From an uncultured Pseudomonadota bacterium (GTDB lineage: Bacteria; Pseudomonadota; Alphaproteobacteria; RF32; CAG-239): a DNA stretch of 64,000 nt. Positions 17,555-25,060 of the stretch are shown piece by piece. The stretch lies in assembly GCA_902799835.1 (NCBI GenBank), contig CADCCF010000005.1:124001-188000 (forward strand), read 5' to 3'. Below the pieces are notes generated by a model that was not told the DNA's origin, searched no databases, and worked only from the letters and a program-made list of their open reading frames with translations. Position 1 is the stretch's first letter; each line of letters starts with the position of its first letter. The position numbers were made by a program, and so were the translations under genes.

Positions 17555-17687
17555 AAAAAAGAGCCTTGTTAAAAAAAACAAAGCTCTTGGTTGATATAAA
17601 AATATGGCGAGAAAGTAGGCATAAAAAAATCCTGCCATTTTTTATGACAGGATTTTTACCCACTTCTTCACCATACTGATTTTTATA
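17555..17687 (-). ncRNA. Small RNA or attenuator leader upstream of the endolysin gene
   Basis: On the minus strand a promoter (17682-17711) starts a transcript near 17675. The transcript first meets an intrinsic terminator: ATCCTG pairs with CAGGAT and CAT with ATG, spanning 17629-17653, then seven T. It then meets a second hairpin ending in six T (17588-17559), 18 bases before the endolysin ATG. A 10-codon reading frame, MVKKWVKILS and stop (17674-17642), begins at the predicted transcript start and ends in the first terminator. This fits a leader-peptide attenuator or a stand-alone sRNA. I know no family for it. Confidence 0.5.
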
Positions 17688-17690
17688 TCA
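17592..17690. repeat. 99-bp near-palindrome
   Basis: TGATATAAAAAT (17592-17603) pairs exactly with ATTTTTATATCA (17679-17690). Inner arms 17604-17619 and 17659-17674 pair at 12 of 16 positions, and the terminator stem forms the core. No target-site duplication is evident. It could be a miniature element or simply a structured leader. Confidence 0.7.
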
Positions 17691-17711
17691 CCAGCCGACG
17701 GCTTAAGTCAA
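17682..17711 (-). promoter_or_regulatory. Promoter of the hairpin transcript before the endolysin
   Basis: Minus strand TTGACT (17711-17706), 18 bases, TATAAA (17687-17682). The -10 box lies inside the outer arm of the palindrome. Confidence 0.6.
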
Positions 17712-17756
17712 GCATAGTAGATAAATTTTCTATTTTTTGTGGATATTTTACTAAAT

Positions 17757-18755
17757 TTAGCCTTTTGCAATTTTTTTAGCAATTTCCATATAAGCATTAG
17801 CTTGTGGTGAATCCGGTTTGTCTTCTACAATCGGTTTTCCCTCATCAGCATGAGTGCGAATGTCAATATGAAGGGGTATTTCGCCCAAAAATCTCACTCC
17901 CATCCTTTCGGCGGTTTCTTTGGCACCGGCATGTCCGAAAATCTCTTCTTTGTGACCACAGTTGGGGCAAATATAATAACTCATATTTTCAACTATACCT
18001 AAAATCGGAATGCCGACTTTTTGAAACATATTAACGCCTTTGACCGCATCAATCAGAGCAATATCCTGCGGGGTTGATACAATCACGGCGCCGTCGATTT
18101 TAAGCTTTTGCGCCAAAGTTATTTGAATATCACCGGTTCCCGGCGGCATATCAATCACCATAATGTCAATATCGCCCCACTCAACTTGAGTAAGCAGTTG
18201 CTCCAAGGCTCCGCCGGCCTTGGCTCCGCGCCAAACCAGCGGTGCATCACGATCAATCAAAGTGCCGATTGACATCGATTTTATCCCATGTACCTCAAAA
18301 GCATTAAAAGTTTTGCCGTCATAAGAAACAACCGGCTGATTCTCATAGCCCAACATGGTGGGAATTGACGGACCGTAAATATCAGCGTCAAACAAAGCTG
18401 TTTTTTTGCCTAATTTGCTTAAAGCTAGGGCTAAATTGACCGCGGTGGTCGATTTACCGACCCCGCCTTTACCCGAAGCCACGGCAATGATTTTTTTCAC
18501 TCCGCTGACCTTCCACATTTCCGGCTCTTTGCCCAAAGTCGGGGCTGATCGTTCGGAAGTATATATGATATTGACTTTTTTAATTCCGTTAAGAGCGGCA
18601 ATTTCTTTTTCTAAATTGGCGGTAACATCTTTATTTTCGGTGATGTTTTGCAAAGTTACGATTGCTCTTTCGTCCTTTACAATCAAAGCGGCGATATTGA
18701 CCTGATTGAAATATTTTTCAACCAATTTTCTGATTTGTTCTTCCAAATTACTCAA
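17757..18755 (-). CDS. mrp: Mrp/NBP35-family iron-sulfur cluster carrier ATPase
   Basis: Cytoplasmic P-loop ATPase that carries and transfers [4Fe-4S] clusters to apo-enzymes (ApbC in Salmonella). The N-terminal ~85 residues are the DUF59/MIP18-like domain. The deviant Walker A KGGVGKST comes next, with the family segment ADIYGPSIPTMLG. The Fe-S bridging motif CPNC lies in NMSYYICPNCGHKEEIFG. At 332 residues it is full length. It is a single gene divergent from hflK, with ATG at 18755. No clear terminator separates it from the hairpin unit downstream. Confidence 0.95.
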   Translation of the reverse strand: MSNLEEQIRKLVEKYFNQVNIAALIVKDERAIVTLQNITENKDVTANLEKEIAALNGIKKVNIIYTSERSAPTLGKEPEMWKVSGVKKIIAVASGKGGVGKSTTAVNLALALSKLGKKTALFDADIYGPSIPTMLGYENQPVVSYDGKTFNAFEVHGIKSMSIGTLIDRDAPLVWRGAKAGGALEQLLTQVEWGDIDIMVIDMPPGTGDIQITLAQKLKIDGAVIVSTPQDIALIDAVKGVNMFQKVGIPILGIVENMSYYICPNCGHKEEIFGHAGAKETAERMGVRFLGEIPLHIDIRTHADEGKPIVEDKPDSPQANAYMEIAKKIAKG

Positions 18756-18857
18756 AGTGTAATCCCCTGTTGATAGATGATTGATTATTGTTTTATTGGC
18801 GCATTTATATTATATAATCACACATGTTTCAACTAAAATAACGGAGAAAATAACATT

Positions 18858-19943
18858 ATGGCTAAAATACCCAATCCTTGGGACGATGATGATAATGATT
18901 CCCAAACCAGTCCGTGGGACGACAAGCCTGTCGTCAAAAACAAACCGAAAATAAAGGTGTTTAAAAATCCGCAACCTACTGAAATAAATTTTCAGTGGTG
19001 GTGGGTTGCCTTGGGCATAGTTGTTCTATGGATGTTGTCAGGTTTTTATTCAGTTCAGCCCAACGAAGAAGGTATTGAACTTCGCTTTGGTGCCTATACC
19101 GAATCAACTACTCCCGGTTTGCATTATCATTTGCCTTATCCGATTGAGATGGTTCGCAAGGTTAACATAACTCAGGAGCGCAGCATCAATCTTGGTGTTT
19201 CCGATCCACAACGTGGACCGGCCAATCTGTTCACCGAAAGCCATATGTTGACCGGTGATGAAAATATTGTTGATGTCAATCTGACCATTGTTTGGCGTAT
19301 TGAAAATGCCAAGAACTATTTGTTCAACATGCAATCTCCTGATGAAACGGTTAATGTAGCCGCCCAGTCAGTGTTGCGTGAAATCGTCGGTCAGTCGCAA
19401 ATGTTGCCGATTATTTCCGGTGATCGCGGCAAAGTTGAGGACGAAACCAAAGAAGAATTGCAAAAAGTTCTTGATGAATTTGGTGCCGGTATCAAAATTG
19501 TGCGTGTAAAATTGCAAAAGGCGGATCCTCCTAAGCAGGTAGTTGATGCTTTCAACGAGGTTCAACGTGCCAAAGCCGATATGGAACGTTTCAAAAATGA
19601 GGCTGAAGCCTATCGCAATGAAATTGTGCCAAAGTCGCGCGGTGAAGCTGCACAGCGTTTGCAAAATGCTCAAGCCTATAAACAAGCTATTGTTGCCAAA
19701 GCCCAAGGTGAGGCCGGAAGGTTTAATTCGGTTTATAAAGCCTATAAAAAAGGTGAAGAGGTTACGGTCAAACGTATGTATTTAGAAACAATGGAAGATG
19801 TTTTGCAAAAGTCTAATAAAGTTATCTTAGGCACAGACAAGAATTCCGGAGTTGTTCCTTATTTGCCGCTTGATCAGCTTAATCGTCCGCGTCCGGTTAT
19901 CAATTTGCAGGCCGCCCCCATCAAAACAGAAGGAGAAAAATAA
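18858..19943 (+). CDS. hflK: HflK, membrane protease regulator (SPFH/prohibitin family)
   Basis: With HflC it forms a large periplasm-facing cage that encloses and modulates the FtsH protease. The N-terminus is a Gly/Asp/Pro-rich cytoplasmic tail (PNPWDDDDND) typical of HflK. One transmembrane helix lies at about 49-68 (WWWVALGIVVLWMLSGFYSV). The SPFH domain follows, starting VQPNEEGIELRFG and containing PGLHYHLPYPIE, then a long Lys/Ala/Glu coiled coil (~225-300). CGGAGAAA precedes the ATG. Its stop overlaps the hflC start by one base. Confidence 0.96.
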   Translation: MAKIPNPWDDDDNDSQTSPWDDKPVVKNKPKIKVFKNPQPTEINFQWWWVALGIVVLWMLSGFYSVQPNEEGIELRFGAYTESTTPGLHYHLPYPIEMVRKVNITQERSINLGVSDPQRGPANLFTESHMLTGDENIVDVNLTIVWRIENAKNYLFNMQSPDETVNVAAQSVLREIVGQSQMLPIISGDRGKVEDETKEELQKVLDEFGAGIKIVRVKLQKADPPKQVVDAFNEVQRAKADMERFKNEAEAYRNEIVPKSRGEAAQRLQNAQAYKQAIVAKAQGEAGRFNSVYKAYKKGEEVTVKRMYLETMEDVLQKSNKVILGTDKNSGVVPYLPLDQLNRPRPVINLQAAPIKTEGEK

Positions 19944-20812
19944 TGACAAGTAAAATACAGGCTGTTATTGTTGGTATAGTGGTTTTGTTGGTGTTTTTGG
20001 GCTCTGAATCGCTGTTCGTGATTAATCAAACCGAACAAGCCATAGTGTTGCAATTCGGTGAGCCGATGCGTGAAATCAAAACTCCCGGTCTAAAGTGGAA
20101 AGTTCCCTTTATTCAAAGAGTAGTTATTTATGAAAATCGTTTGCTGAATCTTGATCCTCCGGCTCAGGAAGTCGTGCTCAATGATAAAAAGCGTTTGGAT
20201 GTTGACAGTTTTACTCGTTATCGTATTGTTGATCCGCTCAAATTTTATCAAACAGTCCGTACCGAGGTTCAGGCTCAATCAAAATTGGAAGAAATTGTCA
20301 ATTCTTCGGTTCGTAAAGTCTTAGGGCGCATAACTTTGCAGGAGTTATTGTCACAAAAACGTACCCAGATTATGGCTGATATTTCCAAGGCTGTTAAAGC
20401 AGATGCTGGGCAAATTGGCGTTAATGTAGCAGATGTGCGCATCCGCCGTGCTGATTTGCCTTTGGAAGTTTTGCAGGCCATCAATGCCCGTATGAAAACT
20501 GAGCGTGAACGCGATGCTAAAGAATTCAGAGCTACCGGTCAACAAGAAGCACAAAAAATTCGTGCGGCTGCTGAAAAAGAACAAGCCGTGATTATTGCTG
20601 ATGCTGAAAAACAAGCTCAAATCATTCGCGGTGAGGGTGACAGTCAAGCCATTGAAATTTGGAATCAGGCTGCCGGACAAGATGCAGGATTTTTTGCCTT
20701 TTATCGTTCACTTGAGGCTTATAAAAAGTCATTGGGATCCGATAAAAGCGACACATTTATGGTAATCTCGCCTAACAGTGAGTTTTTTGAATATTTTCAA
20801 GGAAAACACTAA
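19943..20812 (+). CDS. hflC: HflC, membrane protease regulator (SPFH/prohibitin family)
   Basis: Partner of HflK in the FtsH-modulating cage. A single N-terminal membrane anchor at about 7-25 is followed by the SPFH domain (INQTEQAIVLQFGEPMREIKTPG). A coiled-coil region rich in Ala/Glu/Gln comes next, and the C-terminus FMVISPNSEFFEYF is typical of HflC. At 289 residues it is full length. AGAAGGAG sits before its ATG inside the end of hflK. The stop codon is followed directly by the degP ATG, so the three are translationally linked. Confidence 0.96.
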   Translation: MTSKIQAVIVGIVVLLVFLGSESLFVINQTEQAIVLQFGEPMREIKTPGLKWKVPFIQRVVIYENRLLNLDPPAQEVVLNDKKRLDVDSFTRYRIVDPLKFYQTVRTEVQAQSKLEEIVNSSVRKVLGRITLQELLSQKRTQIMADISKAVKADAGQIGVNVADVRIRRADLPLEVLQAINARMKTERERDAKEFRATGQQEAQKIRAAAEKEQAVIIADAEKQAQIIRGEGDSQAIEIWNQAAGQDAGFFAFYRSLEAYKKSLGSDKSDTFMVISPNSEFFEYFQGKH

Positions 20813-22213
20813 ATGAAAAAAAATATTTTACTTTTGACTTCATTGATATTAGCCGCTTCGCCGTTATATGCTCAGGAGCAGCCATCTCTACAGACAGATG
20901 CGCCTCGAATGGATTTTTCACGTCAGTCTTATGCTCCCCTGATTGATCAGGTTCAAGCAACCGTGGTTAGTATTATAGCAGCTCAACCTGCAACCAAGGA
21001 GACTTTTAGTCCGAGTTCTCTAACTTCGGACAATCCGGCTTTACGTGATTATTTTATCACGGATGATGATGAAAAAGCATCATACGGTTCCGGTTTTATT
21101 ATTGATGCAAAAGGAAATATTATAACCAACTATCACGTTATCAAAGGTTCTGATAAAATTACCGTAACCTTGAGTAATGGTGAGACTTATAATGCTAAGG
21201 TAATAGGCGGTGACGAGCCGACCGATTTGGCGGTGTTAAAAATAAATGCTCCTTATCCGTTGCATTTTGCTGAAATAGGCGATTCCGATAAGTTGAAAGT
21301 CGGTGATGTAATTTTAACAGCCGGCAATGCTTTTGGTTTGGGAACCAGTTTCTCCTCAGGCATTGTCAGTGCAAAATCTCGTGACATTGACATGGGAGTG
21401 TATGACAATTTTATTCAAACGGATGCCGCAATCAATCAAGGTTCATCCGGTGGTCCGATGTTCGGATTGGATGGAAAAGTTGTGGGAATTAACACTGCAC
21501 TTTATTCTGCAACCGGTGACAGCGTTGGTGTCGGTTTTGCCACTCCGATTAATTTAAGCAAATTTGTGATTGCTCGCTTGTTGGAAAAGGGTAGGGTTGA
21601 TCGTTCGTGGATTGGTGTCTATGCCGCCAAGCAGGACAAAAAAATATCCATCAGTGACAAACAAAGTTTCTCCGGTGGCGTATCGGTGTTCTCGGTTAAT
21701 CCGTCATCTCCGGCACAGCAGGCCGGAATTGAAGCCGGTGACATAATCATGGCTATTAATGGAGTTGACGTCAAAGATATTAAAGATTTTTCGCGCCGCA
21801 TTGCCGAAATGCCGGTCGGGCGCGATATAATATTGCGACTGTGGCGTTCCAACCAGATTAAAGATGTTACATTGCGCACATCCTTACGTCCTCTTAATGA
21901 CAAACCCAAACCACCGGTAAGTAAAGAGCTTTCCGAGGATAGTTTTATCCCCGGATTGGGTATGGCCTTTGGTATGAGTGGTGACACGGTGATTGTGCGT
22001 GAAGTGTTGAGTAACTCTCAGGCTTATGAACGTGGACTAAAAGCCGGTGATGTTGTAAACAAAATTAATTCATATCCGGTAACCTCAATTTCTGATGCCC
22101 TGTCATACATCAGTTATGCAACCTCCGGCGATGGTATTTTGCACATGGTCATCACCAGCAATGGTGAGGAACATAAAATTAATTTGGAGAGCAAATCGCA
22201 TGAGTCGGATTGA
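20813..22213 (+). CDS. degP: DegP/HtrA-type periplasmic serine protease
   Basis: Periplasmic protease/chaperone for misfolded envelope proteins. It has a signal peptide to residue 20 (SPLYA-QEQ). The trypsin-like domain carries the full triad: His108 in TNYHVI, Asp138 in TDLAVLK, Ser212 in GSSGGP. Two PDZ domains follow, at about 265-350 and 380-455. It has 466 residues. It is the third gene of hflK-hflC-degP-holC, an order common in Alphaproteobacteria. Its last 14 bases overlap the holC start. Contrast it with the triad-less homologue-like domain at 25061-27187. Confidence 0.95.
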   Translation: MKKNILLLTSLILAASPLYAQEQPSLQTDAPRMDFSRQSYAPLIDQVQATVVSIIAAQPATKETFSPSSLTSDNPALRDYFITDDDEKASYGSGFIIDAKGNIITNYHVIKGSDKITVTLSNGETYNAKVIGGDEPTDLAVLKINAPYPLHFAEIGDSDKLKVGDVILTAGNAFGLGTSFSSGIVSAKSRDIDMGVYDNFIQTDAAINQGSSGGPMFGLDGKVVGINTALYSATGDSVGVGFATPINLSKFVIARLLEKGRVDRSWIGVYAAKQDKKISISDKQSFSGGVSVFSVNPSSPAQQAGIEAGDIIMAINGVDVKDIKDFSRRIAEMPVGRDIILRLWRSNQIKDVTLRTSLRPLNDKPKPPVSKELSEDSFIPGLGMAFGMSGDTVIVREVLSNSQAYERGLKAGDVVNKINSYPVTSISDALSYISYATSGDGILHMVITSNGEEHKINLESKSHESD

Positions 22214-22652
22214 TTTTTATCATCTGCAAACTACGGATTTGGAACACACTTTACCTATTTTATTGGACAAAGCCTATGCTTTGCAAAAAAAAATCTTGAT
22301 AAAAATCGGCACATCGGAGCGAGTTGATTATATCAACACTTTGCTTTGGACTTATGATGAAGAAAGCTTTTTGCCACATGGTGCCAAGTCTGATGGCAAT
22401 GCCGAGTTGCAACCGATATGGTTGACCTCCGGCGATGATAATCCTAATGGTGCAGTAATGCTTTTTTTGATTGATGGGGCAATTTATAATACCGCCGAGT
22501 TGACTAAATTTGAGCGCGTTTTTTATATCTTTGATGGCAATGATGCTGATATGTTGGCCAAAGCACGTGAGTTTTGGAAGTCGGTCAAAGAAGCGGGGTT
22601 GGAAAGTTTTTATTGGCAACAAAACGACCAAGGTAAATGGCAGCAGAAATAG
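22200..22652 (+). CDS. holC: DNA polymerase III chi subunit
   Basis: Clamp-loader accessory subunit that links the replisome to single-strand-binding protein. It is 150 residues beginning MSRIDFYHLQTTDLEHTLPILLDKA. It contains the HolC core around LWTYDEESFLPHG and the C-terminal region FYIFDGND...AREFWKSVKEAG. The start at 22200 overlaps the end of degP by 14 bases and gives the conserved N-terminus. An in-frame start further upstream would add sequence overlapping degP with no family similarity. A terminator stem includes its own stop codon. Confidence 0.9.
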   Translation: MSRIDFYHLQTTDLEHTLPILLDKAYALQKKILIKIGTSERVDYINTLLWTYDEESFLPHGAKSDGNAELQPIWLTSGDDNPNGAVMLFLIDGAIYNTAELTKFERVFYIFDGNDADMLAKAREFWKSVKEAGLESFYWQQNDQGKWQQK

Positions 22653-22665
22653 CTGCTTTTTTTTA
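22640..22665 (+). terminator. Intrinsic terminator overlapping the holC stop codon
   Basis: GCAGC (22640-22644) pairs with GCTGC (22652-22656), followed by eight T. The stop TAG spans 22650-22652. Confidence 0.75.
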
Positions 22666-22693
22666 TTGCATTTTTTTCTTGGTTTGATAGCAT
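22666..22693 (+). promoter_or_regulatory. Putative promoter
   Basis: TTGCAT (22666-22671), 16 bases, TAGCAT (22688-22693). Same box sequences as the promoter of the structured RNA at 56766. Confidence 0.45.
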
Positions 22694-22728
22694 GCCATCC
22701 AATAAGTCTAATTTTAAAATTATTGTAT

Positions 22729-23286
22729 ATGAAAGAAAAATTTTTTAAAGCAGCTTCTCTTTTGCCCCGCACATGGCCGCAAGATGTAGAGGAGGTTTTT
22801 GCCACACATGGTCTGAACGGAGTAAGAAATATGATCTTACACGTCAATTCGTATGACAAAAAAGTTCCTTTGTTGCCTAAAGCAACTCGCATTTTTATTC
22901 TGCATAATGCACCGCAAAAATACAATTTTTTGCAATATATGGCAGATAACGGCGAGGAGATTTACCGCGAATATCCTCAAGGGTATAAAATGCTTTGTGA
23001 AATCGCCATGTTTTGCTGCAAAAGGGCACTGTTGTGTTCTTTGTGGCAAAAATATCCCCTAAAGTATTCGTCGAGCATGTTTGGCCAAGCCGAGTGGAAT
23101 TTCTATAAGGCTAATGCTATAAAGTGTCTTGATATTGAAGATACTCTATATATCGCTCGCAAGGTGCATGAAAATTCCACTCTTGCAGGTGAGCCGAAAA
23201 ACGGTCTTTGTTGGAAGCGTCGTCTCGATGCTCCGCCTTCATTGCTTGAGGTGAGAGAATTTTGCATGGGAATACTGCAACACTAA
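22729..23286 (+). CDS. Orphan protein, 185 aa
   Basis: Unknown function. It is basic and Cys-rich for a cytoplasmic protein (IAMFCCKRALLCSLW), predicted helical, with no signal peptide from the chosen start. The start MKEKFFKAASLLPRTWPQDVEEVF at 22729 is preferred because the open frame upstream runs back through holC. The leader is A/T-rich without a Shine-Dalgarno. It has its own weak promoter and a perfect terminator, so it is monocistronic. General style (helical, LYIARKVHENSTLAGEPKNG near the end) is like the next two orphans, but I cannot show homology. Confidence 0.65.
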   Translation: MKEKFFKAASLLPRTWPQDVEEVFATHGLNGVRNMILHVNSYDKKVPLLPKATRIFILHNAPQKYNFLQYMADNGEEIYREYPQGYKMLCEIAMFCCKRALLCSLWQKYPLKYSSSMFGQAEWNFYKANAIKCLDIEDTLYIARKVHENSTLAGEPKNGLCWKRRLDAPPSLLEVREFCMGILQH

Positions 23287-23289
23287 AAC

Positions 23290-23319
23290 AAAAGGCAAAT
23301 CATCGTGATTTGCCTTTTA
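23290..23319 (+). terminator. Intrinsic terminator
   Basis: A 13-bp perfect stem (23290-23302 with 23306-23318), loop TCG, with A and T tracts on each side. Confidence 0.92.
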
Positions 23320-23330
23320 ACATTTTAAAC

Positions 23331-23359
23331 TTGCAATGGACAAAAAATAGTGTTAAAAA
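23331..23359 (+). promoter_or_regulatory. Promoter with conserved spacer (copy 1 of 3)
   Basis: TTGCAA (23331-23336), 17-base spacer containing TGGACAAAA and GTGT, then TAAAAA (23354-23359). The spacer matches those of promoters at 24203 and 46208. Confidence 0.5.
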
Positions 23360-23399
23360 GCAGGTAATAAATTAATTATTAATCTAAAATTCCATAATT

Positions 23400-24149
23400 A
23401 TGAATCACAAAGACAAAGAATTCGTTCATGCAATTTGTCAGACAATTGCCGGATCCAATGCCGACACTTTCCAACAAAAAGACACTGAAAGTTGGATTGC
23501 TGCAGCCTATCAAAGCGGCAAAATGCCCAAATTGGTAAGAGATGTTTTGCTTCCCAATTTGTTGGTTATTTCGGGAAAAAAATCCGGATATGTAAGATAC
23601 AACTTCAGTCCAGATTTTATGGATTTGATGGTTGAGTGGGGTGGCTATATAAAATCAAAGGACTTGGTGAGTTTCCAAATTTTGGCACATCTTGCTTTGT
23701 ATCGTATCCAAGGATTTTTCGGCGGGATGTACTACACTCCTGCCAAAGGGATTCCTTGGCCCAGCTTGTACTATCTTAAGCAGTATAGAGCATATTTCTT
23801 GGAAGTTCGCCCCGCATCGGTCAATAAGTTTTTGGAATCCAGTGTCGAGCTCATCTCGTATAGCGAGGTTTTGCGTGAACATTTTGCGGCAACACTATTC
23901 GCTATATGTGAATCAAAAGATGCGCTGCTGGAGGAAAAAGGAATGGCCATGCATTTACTGGAAACAGCATGGTTGGGACAAAAAGCTTTTACCCACCTGA
24001 CAAAGGACAACTGGCAAGCATACAAACTATGGTTGCTCAGATATGGCAGGCGTTATGGCGGCATGAAAGCCTTGTACAAGCAAATCGGTTGCGATGGCCT
24101 GTTTGACTGGCGCGAGCGCAGGCAGGTGAAGAAAATTCTGTTAGCCTGA
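23400..24149 (+). CDS. Orphan protein, 249 aa (paralogue of the 24279 gene)
   Basis: Unknown function. It is helical, without signal peptide or membrane helix. Its last ~70 residues align by eye with the next gene: KAFTHLTKDNWQAYKLWLLRY here, QTFSHLNADNWLHYSQFIRG there. This is followed in both by a Leu-Tyr-rich segment and a Trp/Arg/Lys C-terminal tail. Promoter and A/T leader (no Shine-Dalgarno, ends AATTATG) are also alike, so the pair looks like a duplicated gene with its control region. It is monocistronic with a perfect terminator. Confidence 0.68.
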   Translation: MNHKDKEFVHAICQTIAGSNADTFQQKDTESWIAAAYQSGKMPKLVRDVLLPNLLVISGKKSGYVRYNFSPDFMDLMVEWGGYIKSKDLVSFQILAHLALYRIQGFFGGMYYTPAKGIPWPSLYYLKQYRAYFLEVRPASVNKFLESSVELISYSEVLREHFAATLFAICESKDALLEEKGMAMHLLETAWLGQKAFTHLTKDNWQAYKLWLLRYGRRYGGMKALYKQIGCDGLFDWRERRQVKKILLA

Positions 24150-24153
24150 ATCA

Positions 24154-24186
24154 AAAAGCGGATTTTGCAAAATCCGCTTTTTTATT
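24154..24186 (+). terminator. Intrinsic terminator
   Basis: A 13-bp stem, AAAAGCGGATTTT (24154-24166) with its complement (24169-24181), then T residues. Confidence 0.92.
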
Positions 24187-24202
24187 TTTTATCAAAAAAC
24201 AT

Positions 24203-24231
24203 TTGCAGTGGACAAAATTTTGTGTTATATT
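24203..24231 (+). promoter_or_regulatory. Promoter with conserved spacer (copy 2 of 3)
   Basis: TTGCAG (24203-24208), 17-base spacer with TGGACAAAA and TTGTGT, TATATT (24226-24231). Confidence 0.6.
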
Positions 24232-24278
24232 CTTCTTCTATAGAAAATTAGGAATTAATTATTAAAAAAATATATAAC

Positions 24279-24995
24279 ATGAAAACAAGTGAAATGACAA
24301 AGCTCTTCGCCCGCCACAGCTGTTTTACTGCGGATAAGGTGCAGAGTAAGTTGGATGAGGGCGGTATCAATGTCGTTATCAATGACATGATTATCCCGCT
24401 GATTTTGCCCCAAGGGGAGGAGCACATCAGTGATGAGTTTATGCGGGTAATGTCCTCGGAAAGCGGCGCTCTTATCAATGATTTGGCTCCGCAGCAGTAC
24501 GAGATTTTGGCAAAAATTGCCCTTACTCGTCTGGCAAACGGCGCTGTCGAGATGAAAGAAGCTTTTGAGCTGGAACTGCCGCGTGAATACAAACTCATGT
24601 TAGCAAAATGTCGACCAGCACCGATGTCGCAGCGATGCTATGATTTCTTCATCAGCAATCTGCAGATGATGTTGGAAAATCCCAACCTCAGTCCTTTGGC
24701 GGCACAAATTGCATTCTCTCTTGTGGAATGCACCAGTCCGTTCTACAAAGGGGAGTATCAATGGGACATCGTTACCCCCAAGGATATGGCATTTAATATG
24801 CTGCAGGGTGTCCTTGCTAAGGTATGGGAAAGTCAGACTTTCAGTCATCTCAACGCTGATAACTGGTTGCATTACAGCCAGTTTATCCGAGGAATGCAAA
24901 ATCTCAGTTGGCAACAGCTCTACCACCAGCTCAACATCCACCGCTGGTGGCAAAAGCCTTTCCAACGAATGGTAAAAAGTGCAATTCTTTACTAA
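24279..24995 (+). CDS. Orphan protein, 238 aa (paralogue of the 23400 gene)
   Basis: Unknown function, helical, cytoplasmic by composition. It shares a C-terminal region with the preceding gene (F-x-H-L-x-x-D-N-W-x-x-Y) and a Trp-rich end (HRWWQKPFQRMVKSAIL). The coding sequence is richer in G+C than the surrounding intergenic DNA. The ~41-nt leader has no Shine-Dalgarno. A bidirectional terminator separates it from the convergent lipoprotein gene. Confidence 0.68.
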   Translation: MKTSEMTKLFARHSCFTADKVQSKLDEGGINVVINDMIIPLILPQGEEHISDEFMRVMSSESGALINDLAPQQYEILAKIALTRLANGAVEMKEAFELELPREYKLMLAKCRPAPMSQRCYDFFISNLQMMLENPNLSPLAAQIAFSLVECTSPFYKGEYQWDIVTPKDMAFNMLQGVLAKVWESQTFSHLNADNWLHYSQFIRGMQNLSWQQLYHQLNIHRWWQKPFQRMVKSAILY

Positions 24996-25011
24996 CCTAC
25001 GAGAAAAGATG

Positions 25012-25047
25012 AAAAAAGGGAGCAAACATGTTGTGCTCCCTTTTTTT
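25012..25047. terminator. Bidirectional intrinsic terminator
   Basis: AAAGGGAGCA (25015-25024) pairs with TGCTCCCTTT (25034-25043), with an A tract before and a T tract after. Confidence 0.9.
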
Positions 25048-25060
25048 CATGTCAAAGCGA

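Noticed and set aside
23655..24025. Antisense frames opposite the 249-aa orphan
   Set aside because: Short, overlapping in several frames, without initiation signals.
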